Below, piece after piece: positions 1-7,026 of a DNA stretch of 64,000 bases. The notes below the pieces were generated by a model. It searched no databases, had not been told where the DNA came from, and saw only the letters and a list, made by a program, of their open reading frames with translations. Every line of letters begins with the position of its first letter. Within the stretch, counting starts at the first letter, position 1. The DNA is from Spinactinospora alkalitolerans (lineage in GTDB: Bacteria > Actinomycetota > Actinomycetes > Streptosporangiales > Streptosporangiaceae). The position numbers were made by a program, and so were the translations under genes. Location: contig NZ_JACCCC010000001.1 in assembly GCF_013408795.1 (NCBI RefSeq), positions 6,510,001 through 6,574,000 of the forward strand, in the 5' to 3' direction.

Positions 1-1065
1 GCCGAGGACGCCGGCCGGGCGGTGCTCGGAGCGGCCGGTCTACAGGCCCAGGACGTGCGGGCCGTGCGCCTGGCGGTACGCGCCCGGACGGCGGGGCTCA
101 CGGCGGGCGACGTGCGAGGGGCCGTGGCGCGGGAGCGCTCGGTGGTCTGCACGTGGGCCATGCGCGGGACTCTGCACATGGTCGCCGCCGCTGACGTCGG
201 CTGGCTGGTCGACCTGCTGGGCCCCGTGTACTCCGCACGCGGTCGGCGCCGCAGGCTCGAACTCGGCATCGACGACTGCACCGCCGAGCGAGGGCTGGCG
301 GCGATCCGGGACGTCCTTGCCGGGGGCCGCGCGCTGTCCCGGGCGGAGTTGGTGGCCGAGCTCGCCGCGGAGGGGGTTCCGATCGAGACCGAAGGGCAGG
401 CGCCCGCGCACATGGTCGCGTTCGCCGCGATGCGCGGCGTGATTTGCCGGGGACCGGAGCGGGAGGACGAGGAACCCACTTACGTGCTGCTGCGCGACTG
501 GGTCGGGCCCTGGGAGCCGCGCAGTCCGGAGTCCGCGCAGGCGGAGCTGGTCCGCCGTTATCTGGCCGCGTACGGTCCCGCGACGCCCGCCGACTTCAGG
601 GCCTGGTCGGGGTTGCCCGCCCGGGCGGTGCGGCAGGGCTGGGATTCGGTCTCGGGAGAGCTGGCCGAGGTCGCGACCTCGGCCGGTGCCGCGTGGATGC
701 TCGGCGGGACGCGGATCCCCGACCAGGCCGATGGTGAACCGGTCGGCGAACCGGTCGGCGGCGGGCCGCGGGTCCGCCTCCTGGGCGCCTACGACACCTA
801 CCTGCTCGGGCACCGCGGCCGTGACCTGGTCCTGCCGCCCGGGTACGCCCGGCGGATCCAGGCGGGCGGCGGGGTCGTCCACCCGGTGCTCCTGGTGGAC
901 GGGGAGGTGGTCGCCAAGTGGCGGCGGGAGCGGCGCGCCGGTGCCGTGGCCGTGGAGCCGTTCACCCGGCTTGCCCCCGCGGTCCTCACGGAGCTGGAGA
1001 AGGAGGTGGCGGACCTTGGACGCTTCCTCGAAATGTCGACAAATCTACAGGTTGCTGACTCATGA
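1..1065 (+). CDS. winged-helix DNA-binding protein, AlkZ-like (5' end cut by window)
   Basis: This protein belongs to the winged-helix family that contains the AlkZ/YcaQ DNA glycosylases, which unhook interstrand crosslinks or remove alkylated bases. The reading frame is open back to base 1, and the visible protein starts just before a GLQAQD segment. That segment corresponds to the GIHAQ stretch near the N-terminus of family members, so the true start lies left of the window. Family hallmarks visible are the CTWAMRGTLHMVAA segment, the AYGPATPADFRAWSGL helix-turn region and the RLLGAYDTYLLGHRGR segment. AlkZ enzymes use a Gln-x-Gln/Asp-type motif; the QAQD here is a candidate, but I cannot align it. 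A repair role is inferred from the family; many actinobacterial members are uncharacterised. Confidence 0.75.
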   Translation, partial: AEDAGRAVLGAAGLQAQDVRAVRLAVRARTAGLTAGDVRGAVARERSVVCTWAMRGTLHMVAAADVGWLVDLLGPVYSARGRRRRLELGIDDCTAERGLAAIRDVLAGGRALSRAELVAELAAEGVPIETEGQAPAHMVAFAAMRGVICRGPEREDEEPTYVLLRDWVGPWEPRSPESAQAELVRRYLAAYGPATPADFRAWSGLPARAVRQGWDSVSGELAEVATSAGAAWMLGGTRIPDQADGEPVGEPVGGGPRVRLLGAYDTYLLGHRGRDLVLPPGYARRIQAGGGVVHPVLLVDGEVVAKWRRERRAGAVAVEPFTRLAPAVLTELEKEVADLGRFLEMSTNLQVADS

Positions 1066-1141
1066 TTCGGCTGGACCGAAACAGGGGAAGGGGGCGGGGC
1101 AGGCCACGAGGGCGGTCCGCTTGGCCGCTCCTCCGGTCTCG

Positions 1142-1690
1142 TCAGCGCGTGTCCGGCTTCGCGCGGCGGCGGCGACGGGCGTCGCCGTAGAGCGAAACCT
1201 GTTCGTCGACGTGCGTGCTCGACTCCATGTCGACAAAAGCACCGGCCGGCAGGGGGCCGTAGCCGATGTTGAACGTCCACAGCGCGTACCACCAGCGCCC
1301 CGAGGAGGTGATGAACCGGTGGTTCGCCCGGTAGCGGGCGAACGCGCCGGGGTGGATCCGGAACAGTTCGCGCGGCCGCCGTCGGGGGAACGCGTCGTCG
1401 ACGGAGGTGCGGTGGACGACGAGCAGGCCGTCGTGCTCCTCGAACCGCAGGCCGAACTCGCGCGGCACGCGCTCGGCGAACGGGTCGAACGTCTCCTCGA
1501 CGCGGTAGCCGTCCTCGTCGCGCATCCGAACCCGGTGCACCAGGACCGGCCCGGCGCCGGTGGTCCCGTGCGGCAGCGGGAAGGCCCCGGCCAGTCCGGC
1601 GCGTGCGTTCGCCGCTTCGGCGCCGCGGCGCTCCTTCGGCCACGAGACGGTGATCCGCTGCACCGTGATCTGCTGCCTCATGCCGTTCAT
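1142..1690 (-). CDS. hypothetical protein
   Basis: I do not recognise this gene. The product is about 182 residues, basic at the C-terminus (DARRRRRAKPDTR), with no signal peptide or membrane segment. Aromatic-rich stretches such as RYRANHRFITSSGRWWYALWTF suggest a folded cytoplasmic domain. I chose the start MNGMRQQITV over an upstream methionine because the extra N-terminal residues look like intergenic translation; MRQQ three codons later is equally possible. It converges on the AlkZ-like gene and is read toward it. Codon use is strongly GC3-biased on this strand, which supports coding. Confidence 0.55.
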   Translation of the reverse strand: MNGMRQQITVQRITVSWPKERRGAEAANARAGLAGAFPLPHGTTGAGPVLVHRVRMRDEDGYRVEETFDPFAERVPREFGLRFEEHDGLLVVHRTSVDDAFPRRRPRELFRIHPGAFARYRANHRFITSSGRWWYALWTFNIGYGPLPAGAFVDMESSTHVDEQVSLYGDARRRRRAKPDTR

Positions 1691-1852
1691 TGTGCTGCCG
1701 ACCGGAGCGGGCCGGCACCCGGTTTTCACGGCTCGGGCGCCGGGGCGGCGGGCAGGCGGCGGCCTCGCCGCGCCGCGAGGAGGGGCGCGGCGGCCGGGGA
1801 CGCCTTCACCCGCGGAAGGCCTGTGGCCTCCCGGGACAGGACGACGGGGGTG

Positions 1853-1957
1853 TCACTCCTCTTCGGAGTCCACCCCCACCGGTGTTTCCATCAGCTGGCG
1901 CACCAGCGCCATGAACTCTTCGTCGCTCATCGCGGCCCAGTCCACACGCTCGTTCAT
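1853..1957 (-). CDS. small acidic peptide, 34 aa (candidate)
   Basis: A short frame encodes MNERVDWAAMSDEEF followed by a MALVRQLMETP helix and an acidic DSEEE end. A GGGGAA sequence about nine bases upstream of the ATG could serve as a ribosome binding site. The peptide has a sensible amphipathic helix and no low-complexity composition, unlike the overlapping frames. Function is unknown. It is read in the same direction as the hypothetical gene 160 bases downstream. It is too short for composition tests to decide. Confidence 0.35.
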   Translation of the reverse strand: MNERVDWAAMSDEEFMALVRQLMETPVGVDSEEE

Positions 1958-2106
1958 GTTGAGCGATTTCCCCGGCTTCAAGATCAATAAGCCTCAAAGG
2001 CGGCCAATCGGCCGGGAAATCTGAGTAAATTCAGCGCTCCACCGGGGTTTCCGTGCCGACGCGGCCGCTTTGACGTGGGATTCCGTGGACCGGCGGGCGA
2101 CGCGGC

Positions 2107-2415
2107 TCAGATGCGCCGGTTCACCGCCGCGCGGCATTGCGGGCACCGGCAGCGCTTGTTGTAACCGGTGACCGTTCCGTGCGGAAGACCGGGATCGCGC
2201 TCGGCCGTGAGGGTGGCGTCGAGCTGGTCGCCGAAGGCGCTCAGGATGCGCGCGGCGGCGAACACGCGTTGAGGGCTCACGCCCAGGTCGCGGGCTGCGT
2301 CGTCGATGTGGACCCCCGTGCGCAGTTTCGCGATCAGCCGCGACCGCGTGGGCGGTGGGATCTCCTCCTCCGCTGTTGCGATCAGCTTCTCTGCGTCGTC
2401 AATGGGTTGGCTCAT
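2107..2415 (-). CDS. small helix-turn-helix protein with CxxC tail
   Basis: The 102-residue product has a central sigma-factor-like helix-turn-helix (RLIAKLRTGVHIDDAARDLGVSPQRVFAAARI, about residues 26-57). It ends in RCRCPQCRAAVNRRI, whose CxCxxC could bind a metal. The start MSQPIDDAEK was chosen because upstream in-frame sequence is arginine-rich junk that overlaps the riboswitch region. I read it as a small DNA-binding protein of unknown target, common in actinomycetes. It is divergent from the guanidinium exporter. Nothing links the two functionally. Confidence 0.6.
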   Translation of the reverse strand: MSQPIDDAEKLIATAEEEIPPPTRSRLIAKLRTGVHIDDAARDLGVSPQRVFAAARILSAFGDQLDATLTAERDPGLPHGTVTGYNKRCRCPQCRAAVNRRI

Positions 2416-2585
2416 CGGTTTCCTAGCGTGGCCACGGGGACGGTCCCCCGATCGTCCATCCTGCATCGTACGCGCTGTCGTCCGGCGGCGGACCCGCGCG
2501 GACCGGCGCAGATCGCGGCGCCCGGCCCGCGCTGCGGGGGCCGGCGGGAGGTGCGGGGCGGGAATCCCGCCGATCACGGGACGGT

Positions 2586-2591
2586 TATGAT
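2586..2591 (+). promoter_or_regulatory. putative -10 box of the gdx transcript
   Basis: TATGAT lies about 30 bases before the riboswitch core and fits a -10 hexamer, but no good -35 is visible. Transcription would begin near 2598, leaving a leader of about 90 bases that contains the whole aptamer. Confidence 0.35.
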
Positions 2592-2620
2592 CGAGAGAGG
2601 GCGCGACCATGCGCCCGCCC

Positions 2621-2663
2621 CCGGACGAGGTGCACCGTACCCGGTCATGACAAGACGGCGCGG
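2621..2663 (+). promoter_or_regulatory. guanidine-III (ykkC-III) riboswitch
   Basis: The segment reads CCGGACGAGGTGCACCGTAC, then CCGGTCATGACAAGACGGCG, then CGG. It matches almost base for base the Thermobifida fusca guanidine-III aptamer whose crystal structure I recall. The two CCGG blocks pair as the short stem. GCACCGT pairs with the later ACGGCGC to form the H-type pseudoknot, with a single A·C mismatch (the T. fusca RNA has G at that position). The aptamer ends about 10 bases before the GGAGG ribosome binding site at 2675 of the downstream exporter. Ligand-dependent exposure of the ribosome binding site is therefore the expected mechanism. Presence beside a Gdx gene is the classic context for this class. 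Confidence 0.9.
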
Positions 2664-2686
2664 ACCCTGAATTCGGAGGCGAAACA

Positions 2687-3001
2687 ATGGCTTGGGTTCT
2701 GCTCGTCATCTCGGGCTTCCTCGAAACCGCATGGGCGACCGCGCTGGCGGCGTCAAAGGGCTTCACCCGGTTGTGGCCGACGGTCACCTTCCTGATCACC
2801 CTGACCCTGAGCATGGGCGGTCTGGCGCTGGCCCTGCGCTCGATCCCGGTCGGCACCGGCTACGCGATCTGGGTGGGCATCGGCGCGGTCGGAACCGCGG
2901 TCGTCGGCATGCTCTGGTTGGGCGAGGCGGTCAGCGTCGCCAAGATCCTCTGCCTGCTCCTCATCATCGCCGGCATCGTCGGCCTGAAGCTGCTGCACTA
3001 G
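2687..3001 (+). CDS. gdx: guanidinium exporter, SMR family (Gdx/SugE)
   Basis: This is a 104-residue four-helix membrane protein of the small multidrug resistance family. The start MAWVLLVISGFLETAWATALAASKGFTRLWP contains the membrane-embedded glutamate (Glu13) that binds substrate and protons. The WATALK/S pattern and the later GTGYAIWVGIGAVGT segment are those of the SugE/Gdx branch rather than EmrE. Gdx proteins export guanidinium in exchange for protons as antiparallel dimers, and a single gene is usual for homodimers. GGAGGC at 2675 is the ribosome binding site. The guanidine-III riboswitch in the leader supports the guanidinium assignment independently. Confidence 0.9.
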   Translation: MAWVLLVISGFLETAWATALAASKGFTRLWPTVTFLITLTLSMGGLALALRSIPVGTGYAIWVGIGAVGTAVVGMLWLGEAVSVAKILCLLLIIAGIVGLKLLH

Positions 3002-3004
3002 CCG

Positions 3005-3916
3005 CTACGGCCGGCCGGGGCCGCCGCGGGCTCGTTCGGCGCCGCCGGGCAGCCCCCGGCGGCGCAGGAGTGCCGTCAGCACCAGGATCCCCATCAGGAT
3101 CACCGGGATCGCGGCGACGGCGGCCGCGTCGGGCCGGCCCTGGGCGTCGCGCAGGCCGAGGCCGCCGGCCGCCAGGGGGAACACCACGGCGTCGAAGGCC
3201 CCGTGCAGCGCGCAGGCACCCCACAGGGTCCGGTCCCACAGCACGTAGAGGGCGGCGAAGACGCCGAAGGCGAACAGCAGGACCGGGTGGAGCGCCGACG
3301 CCGGCCCGCCGCCCGGGCGCCAGGCGGCGAAGAGGACCGCCTGGCCGAGGATCGCGAGGGGCACGCCCAGCTGCCGGGCGAGTGCGTGCAGCAGCCAGCC
3401 GCGGGCGAGCAGTTCCGCGCCGACGCCCTTGGCCAGTGACGCCACCAGGTACACCAGCCCCAGCAGCACCGCTCCCGCGACTCCCCGCGGTGCCGCTGCG
3501 GCGGCGGTGGGCTCGGCGGCCCCCGCCGCCCACGCGAGGGCCGTGCCGCAGCCGCCCAGCCCCGCGCCGACCAGCAGCCCGCGCAGCACCTTCCGCCACG
3601 GCACCTTCGCGGTCAGCCCGATGTCGCGGATCCGCAGCCGCAGGCGTCTGCGCAGGTAGACGCCGAGCAGGATCGTCGTGATGGCGAGCGTCGCCACCTG
3701 GACGAGCAGGTGCACGGCCCCGTGCGGGGCGGTCCAGGACTGCGCGTCGTCCCCGAGCCGCAGCACCGATCGCACGGGCAGCGAGATGAGCACCGCGCCG
3801 CCCAGGGCCGCGGCGCCCACCGCGCAGTAGACGGCCACCGCTTCGGCGGCGCCGAGGAGGCGCCGCCCGGCTCCGGCTCCCGGTCCCTCGTGGCCGCCGC
3901 GCGCGTCCTTCCCCAT
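3005..3916 (-). CDS. CPBP-family intramembrane protein, degenerate active site
   Basis: The product is about 303 residues with roughly eight hydrophobic segments and the layout of the CPBP/Abi (CAAX protease-like) family. Canonical members have EExxxR, FxxxH and HxxxN/D. Here motif 1 is GAELLARGW (only the second Glu kept, with Arg), motif 2 is FAAWR (His replaced by Arg) and motif 3 is HGAFD (kept). Loss of one Glu and one His suggests it may not be a protease. The start at 3916 is supported by GGGAGG just upstream; a longer frame from 4000 lacks such a site. Its stop lies four bases past the end of gdx, so the two genes converge tightly. Function is unknown. Confidence 0.6.
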   Translation of the reverse strand: MGKDARGGHEGPGAGAGRRLLGAAEAVAVYCAVGAAALGGAVLISLPVRSVLRLGDDAQSWTAPHGAVHLLVQVATLAITTILLGVYLRRRLRLRIRDIGLTAKVPWRKVLRGLLVGAGLGGCGTALAWAAGAAEPTAAAAAPRGVAGAVLLGLVYLVASLAKGVGAELLARGWLLHALARQLGVPLAILGQAVLFAAWRPGGGPASALHPVLLFAFGVFAALYVLWDRTLWGACALHGAFDAVVFPLAAGGLGLRDAQGRPDAAAVAAIPVILMGILVLTALLRRRGLPGGAERARGGPGRP

Positions 3917-4116
3917 TCCGCCTCCCGTAATGCGGCCATCCGTAACATTAATATCGTTTCGTCCCGGAAGGCGTACAACGAAACACATTTCGGCGTCCAC
4001 GGGTGACGAAAATCCGCGATTCGCCGTCCGATTTCTAGAAACTCATTGCTAGAGGCTAGGTCGAGTGCTTCTCTGGTGTCACAGCACCAGTACTCCGCGT
4101 GTACGGAAATGACGCC

Positions 4117-4950
4117 ATGACCAGCCCCACAGTCCGCCGTCGACGTCTTTCCGCCGAGCTGCGCAGGCGGCGCGTACAAGCGGGAATGACACTCAGCGAC
4201 GTCGCCTTCGAGCTCGAATGGTCCCCCGCCAAACTCGGGCACATCGAGACCGGTATCCGCAAATGGCCCTCGGTCATGGAGGTCTCCGCGCTGCTCAAGC
4301 TGTACGGGGTCACGGGAGGTCAGCGTGAGGCGATCCTCACACTGGTCCGCGAGTCGCGGCTGCGGCCGTGGTGGACCGAGTACGAGGACGTGCTCTCCTC
4401 GGCCTACGTCGGCAACGAGGCCGGCGCCGTGGTCATCGACACCTACACCGGCATGCTCGTTCCCGATCTCCTGCAGGCCCCGGAGTACACCGCCGCGCTG
4501 GCCCGCTCCCAGGGGCGCTCCCCCCACGCGGTCGAGCGGATGGTGGCCGCCTTCCTCAAGCGCCAGGACGTGCTCGACCGCGACAACCTGGAGCGCTACC
4601 ACGCGGTGGTCGAGGAGGACGCCCTGCACCGCATCGCCTCCGATCCCGCTCTGCTGCGCGCGCAACTGTGCCGCATCGTCGAGCTCGCCGAGGCCGACAA
4701 CCGGATCACCGTCCAGCTTCTGCCCACCTCGGTCGGGCTGCACGCCGGTGCCGCCGGCCCGTTCGCGGTCCTGGGGTTCGACGAGGGCGAGAGCGCGCTG
4801 GCCTTCGTCGACGCCACGCACGGCGGCGCGATCGTGGAGTCGGAGGAGGCCGTCGCCCGCTGCCAGGAGGTGTGGCGGCGCCTCACCGGCGCCGCGGCGG
4901 CCCCGGACGCCACGCTCGTCGCGCTGAGGCGGTTCGCCCTGCTCGCGTGA
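4117..4950 (+). CDS. XRE-family regulator with DUF5753 domain
   Basis: The N-terminal helix-turn-helix (RRRLSAELRRRRVQAGMTLSDVAFELEWSPAKLGHIETG, about residues 8-45) is followed by the DUF5753 region. That region contains VVIDTYTGMLVPDLLQAPEYTAAL and ITVQLLPTSVGLHAGAAGPF. This architecture is hugely amplified in streptomycetes and relatives, often paired with a small DUF397 protein. No DUF397 gene is adjacent. I took the ATG at 4117; a GTG six codons upstream is also in frame. Targets are unknown; family members are usually pleiotropic regulators of development or metabolism. Confidence 0.85.
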   Translation: MTSPTVRRRRLSAELRRRRVQAGMTLSDVAFELEWSPAKLGHIETGIRKWPSVMEVSALLKLYGVTGGQREAILTLVRESRLRPWWTEYEDVLSSAYVGNEAGAVVIDTYTGMLVPDLLQAPEYTAALARSQGRSPHAVERMVAAFLKRQDVLDRDNLERYHAVVEEDALHRIASDPALLRAQLCRIVELAEADNRITVQLLPTSVGLHAGAAGPFAVLGFDEGESALAFVDATHGGAIVESEEAVARCQEVWRRLTGAAAAPDATLVALRRFALLA

Positions 4951-4961
4951 GCGCTCGCCGG

Positions 4962-4995
4962 TCCGCCTCCGGCCATCGGGGGACCGGAGGGCGGA
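4962..4995 (+). terminator. hairpin terminator after the XRE gene
   Basis: TCCGCCTCCGG and CCGGAGGGCGGA form an 11-bp stem with one bulge and an 11-base loop, 12 bases after the stop codon. There is no T-run, as is usual for high-GC actinobacterial terminators. Confidence 0.5.
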
Positions 4996-5182
4996 AACAC
5001 CCCGAGTGGCCGGGGAAGAACCCTCTCGGGTTGCTAGTCTGCTTGGGGACAAACCCGTAAAGTTCCCTACTGACACCGCACGCTCGGTCGTACGGGCAGG
5101 GCGGCCCGGCCGCGACCCTGAACCCCCGAGCTGCACGGTCAGTTCTGATCAAGATCCGTGAAGGAAGTAAGGGGTCCTCACC

Positions 5183-5305
5183 GTGAAGAAGATCATCGTC
5201 CTGGTGCTGGTGGCCCTCGGGGCGTTCGCCGTCTACCGCAAGATCCAGGCCGACCGCGCCGAGCTCGACCTGTGGACGGAAGCCACGGCGGCCAGCGACA
5301 ACTAG
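5183..5305 (+). CDS. DLW-39 family peptide
   Basis: This 40-residue gene encodes VKKIIVLVLVALGAFAVYRK, then a conserved IQADRAELDLWTEAT tail. It has a single N-terminal membrane helix, and the DLW motif gives the family its name. In many actinobacteria this peptide lies between gyrA and tRNA genes, and here it precedes tRNA-Ala, so synteny supports it. The start is the GTG at 5183, with AAGGGGT about nine bases upstream. No function is known to me for the family. Confidence 0.8.
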   Translation: MKKIIVLVLVALGAFAVYRKIQADRAELDLWTEATAASDN

Positions 5306-5307
5306 GT

Positions 5308-6759
5308 TCAGCAACGCAGTCGGCCGCGGCACGTCCCCGACGTGCCGTCGGTCGCTGTCGTGCCGCGAGGGATCCGGGGTCCTGTCGTCGGCCGCCGCGC
5401 GCGTCCGGCGCCCCCGGTCTCTCGGTTCGGCGGACTTCGCCGTCCGCCGGGGCGGTATGCTCTCGTTGTCCGTGTCCTCGCCCGGCCGAGGTGCGGCACA
5501 CCCGTCGAGGGGCCATAGCTCAGATGGCAGAGCGCCGGTTTTGCATACCGGAGGTCAGGGGTTCGACTCCCCTTGGCTCCACAAGCGAATAAGCAGGTCA
5601 GCAGAGACACCGACGGCCGCCCGCTCGATCGAGCGGGCGGCCGTTGCACATTCAGTGCACATGCCGGTGGCAGGTGTCCGTAAGTGTCCAGGGTCATGGT
5701 CGCGGTCTTGTGCCCGAGCATGGTCTGTACGACCTTCACGTCCGCGCCGGAGGCGATCGCCAGGGACGCCGCGGTGTGCCGGAGCTTGTGCGCGGTCACC
5801 TTCAACTCGGCGAGGCCGGCCCCCGCCACCGCGGGAGTGAAGACCCGCCGTCGGAAGTTGTCGTAGTACAGCGGGCCGCCTTGGGGAGCGGTGAACACGA
5901 GGCCGCCGCCGTCCTTGTCCTTGATCAGCGGGCGAAGCTCCTTCACCAGGAAGGCTGGGATGGGCACCGCGCGCTGTTCGTGGTTCTTGGGCGTTTCAAG
6001 GTAGAGCTTGCCGGATTCGCGGCCGTAGGTCTCGACGATCTGGATCCGCTTGCGCCGCAGGTCGATCCGGCCGACCTTCAGCGCCGACAGTTCGCCCCAG
6101 CGGAGCCCGGTGTAGGCCAGGAGCAGCACCAGCACCCGGTAGTCACCCGCCTTGGAAGCGAGCTTTTCGACCTGCACATGGTCAAGGTAGACGTGCTCGG
6201 TCGGCACGATCAGCGGCAGGCTCACACCGAGGGCCGGATTCGTCATGATCCGGTTCGCCTTCACGGCCCAGGCGAGTACCTGGAACAGCGTGTAGTAGAC
6301 CTTCCGGACGTAGGACGCGCTCAGTCTGCCCCCGCGTTTGCCCGGTTCCGTGACGAGCCGGTTCACCCAGTCGGCCACAGCTTCGAACCGCACCCGGTTC
6401 ACCGGGACCGTCCCCCACTCGGGGAGCACGTAGTTATCCAGGTGTTCGCGGTAGTCGCGCCGGGTCGAGCGCTTCAGATGGTGCTGTGCGGCCAACCACT
6501 TCTCCGCGAGCTCGGCGACCGACACCTTTCCGGCAGCCGGATCCCGGAAGGTTCCCGTGTCGAGCTGGCCCTCGATCTCGGTTTGCCGCTTCTCCGCCTT
6601 CGGTTTCTTGGCGAACGTCTCGCTTCGGATCTTCCCTGCGGGGTCGTAGTAGCGGACCTGCCACCGAGCCGGAGGAGTCCGCTTGGCCTTCTTCGCTCGG
6701 GCCACCGCGTCGCGGTAGGCCTTGTCCTTGGTCCGGTCGTAGATCCACGCCCTGGCCAT
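5308..6759 (-). CDS. int: site-specific tyrosine recombinase (integrase) of the integrative element
   Basis: This phage-type integrase inserts and, with Xis, excises the element. Catalytic residues are visible: Arg220 (TGLRWGE), His324/Arg327 (HKLRH), His350 (LGH) and nucleophile Tyr360 (DTYGHL). An N-terminal arm-binding region and a SAM-like core-binding domain (about 80-175) precede them. AAAGGAGG stands upstream of the ATG. The frame has no stop within the element. It runs through the 111-bp attachment repeat (residues about 371-406) and on into antisense tRNA-Ala and chromosome to 5308, giving 483 codons. The catalytic domain ends near residue 362, so the tail is probably neutral. In the excised circle the same frame would stop after about 423 codons. 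Confidence 0.9.
   Translation of the reverse strand: MARAWIYDRTKDKAYRDAVARAKKAKRTPPARWQVRYYDPAGKIRSETFAKKPKAEKRQTEIEGQLDTGTFRDPAAGKVSVAELAEKWLAAQHHLKRSTRRDYREHLDNYVLPEWGTVPVNRVRFEAVADWVNRLVTEPGKRGGRLSASYVRKVYYTLFQVLAWAVKANRIMTNPALGVSLPLIVPTEHVYLDHVQVEKLASKAGDYRVLVLLLAYTGLRWGELSALKVGRIDLRRKRIQIVETYGRESGKLYLETPKNHEQRAVPIPAFLVKELRPLIKDKDGGGLVFTAPQGGPLYYDNFRRRVFTPAVAGAGLAELKVTAHKLRHTAASLAIASGADVKVVQTMLGHKTATMTLDTYGHLPPACALNVQRPPARSSGRPSVSLLTCLFACGAKGSRTPDLRYAKPALCHLSYGPSTGVPHLGRARTRTTRAYRPGGRRSPPNRETGGAGRARRPTTGPRIPRGTTATDGTSGTCRGRLRC
5509..5581 (+). tRNA. tRNA-Ala (anticodon TGC)
   Basis: A full cloverleaf can be drawn. The acceptor GGGGCCA pairs with TGGCTCC (one G·T). The anticodon stem CCGGT/ACCGG carries loop TTTGCAT with anticodon TGC at 5542-5544, and the T-arm is GGGG TTCGACT CCCC. 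CCA is not encoded. The 3' part from the anticodon loop onward is shared with the attR copy, so integration left the tRNA intact at this end. Confidence 0.95.
5540..5650 (+). repeat. attL direct repeat (111 bp)
   Basis: Identical to 15424-15534. It starts exactly at the first base of the tRNA-Ala anticodon loop, covers the 3' half of the tRNA and continues 69 bases past it through a 28-bp palindrome. The flanks differ at both ends (T versus A before, T versus A after). The identity segment is longer than the 40-60 bp I would expect for tRNA-targeted elements. Confidence 0.93.
5615..5642. terminator. palindromic terminator downstream of tRNA-Ala
   Basis: A perfect 28-base palindrome (GGCCGCCCGCTCGA and its complement) lies 34 bases past the tRNA. 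It would terminate the tRNA transcript and, on the other strand, lies inside the integrase frame. A second copy is at 15499-15526 in attR. Confidence 0.55.
5645..5661. promoter_or_regulatory. candidate integrase/Xis arm site near attL
   Basis: TGCACATTCAGTGCACA, with TGCAC/GTGCA half-sites, straddles the element-side edge of attL. A one-base variant occurs at 15300-15316, on the inner side of attR. No third copy was noticed. Terminal pairs like this are typical of arm-type recombinase sites. Confidence 0.4.
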
Positions 6760-6789
6760 CGGGGCGCCTCCTTTCCATCGGGCACGCGG

Positions 6790-7026
6790 TCAGGGCTGTT
6801 GCAAGACCCAGGAATGGACTTCTGCGGGGTCGTACCGGATGTGACGGCCGATGCGGTGTGACGGGGGGCCGGTCTCCAGATACCGCCACTGGTAGGGCGT
6901 CTTCACGGGCAGGCCGAGGAACGCGGCGGCATCCTGCACCGACCACAGGGACTGCATGTGCCGCGGCTGCGGCACGGTGTGTTCCTGCCCGCTGTCGAGG
7001 ACACGGGGAACGGTCGCGCTGTTCAT
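6790..7026 (-). CDS. xis: excisionase-like helix-turn-helix protein
   Basis: The 78-residue product has a MerR/AlpA-type winged helix: SVQDAAAFLGLPVKTPYQWRYLETGPPSHRIGRHIRYDPAEVHSWV, about residues 29-74. This is the form of excisionases that act with AICE integrases. It lies just upstream of int in the same direction, 30 bases away. Its ATG overlaps the TGA of rep (ATGA), as in pSAM2-type rep-xis-int operons. GGAGAGAGGG precedes the start. A methionine at residue 24 is an alternative start. Confidence 0.85.
   Translation of the reverse strand: MNSATVPRVLDSGQEHTVPQPRHMQSLWSVQDAAAFLGLPVKTPYQWRYLETGPPSHRIGRHIRYDPAEVHSWVLQQP

Noticed and set aside
5615-5642. Palindromes as a CRISPR-like array
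   Set aside because: The two copies are 9.9 kb apart, part of the att repeats. No array of direct repeats with spacers was seen in the window.
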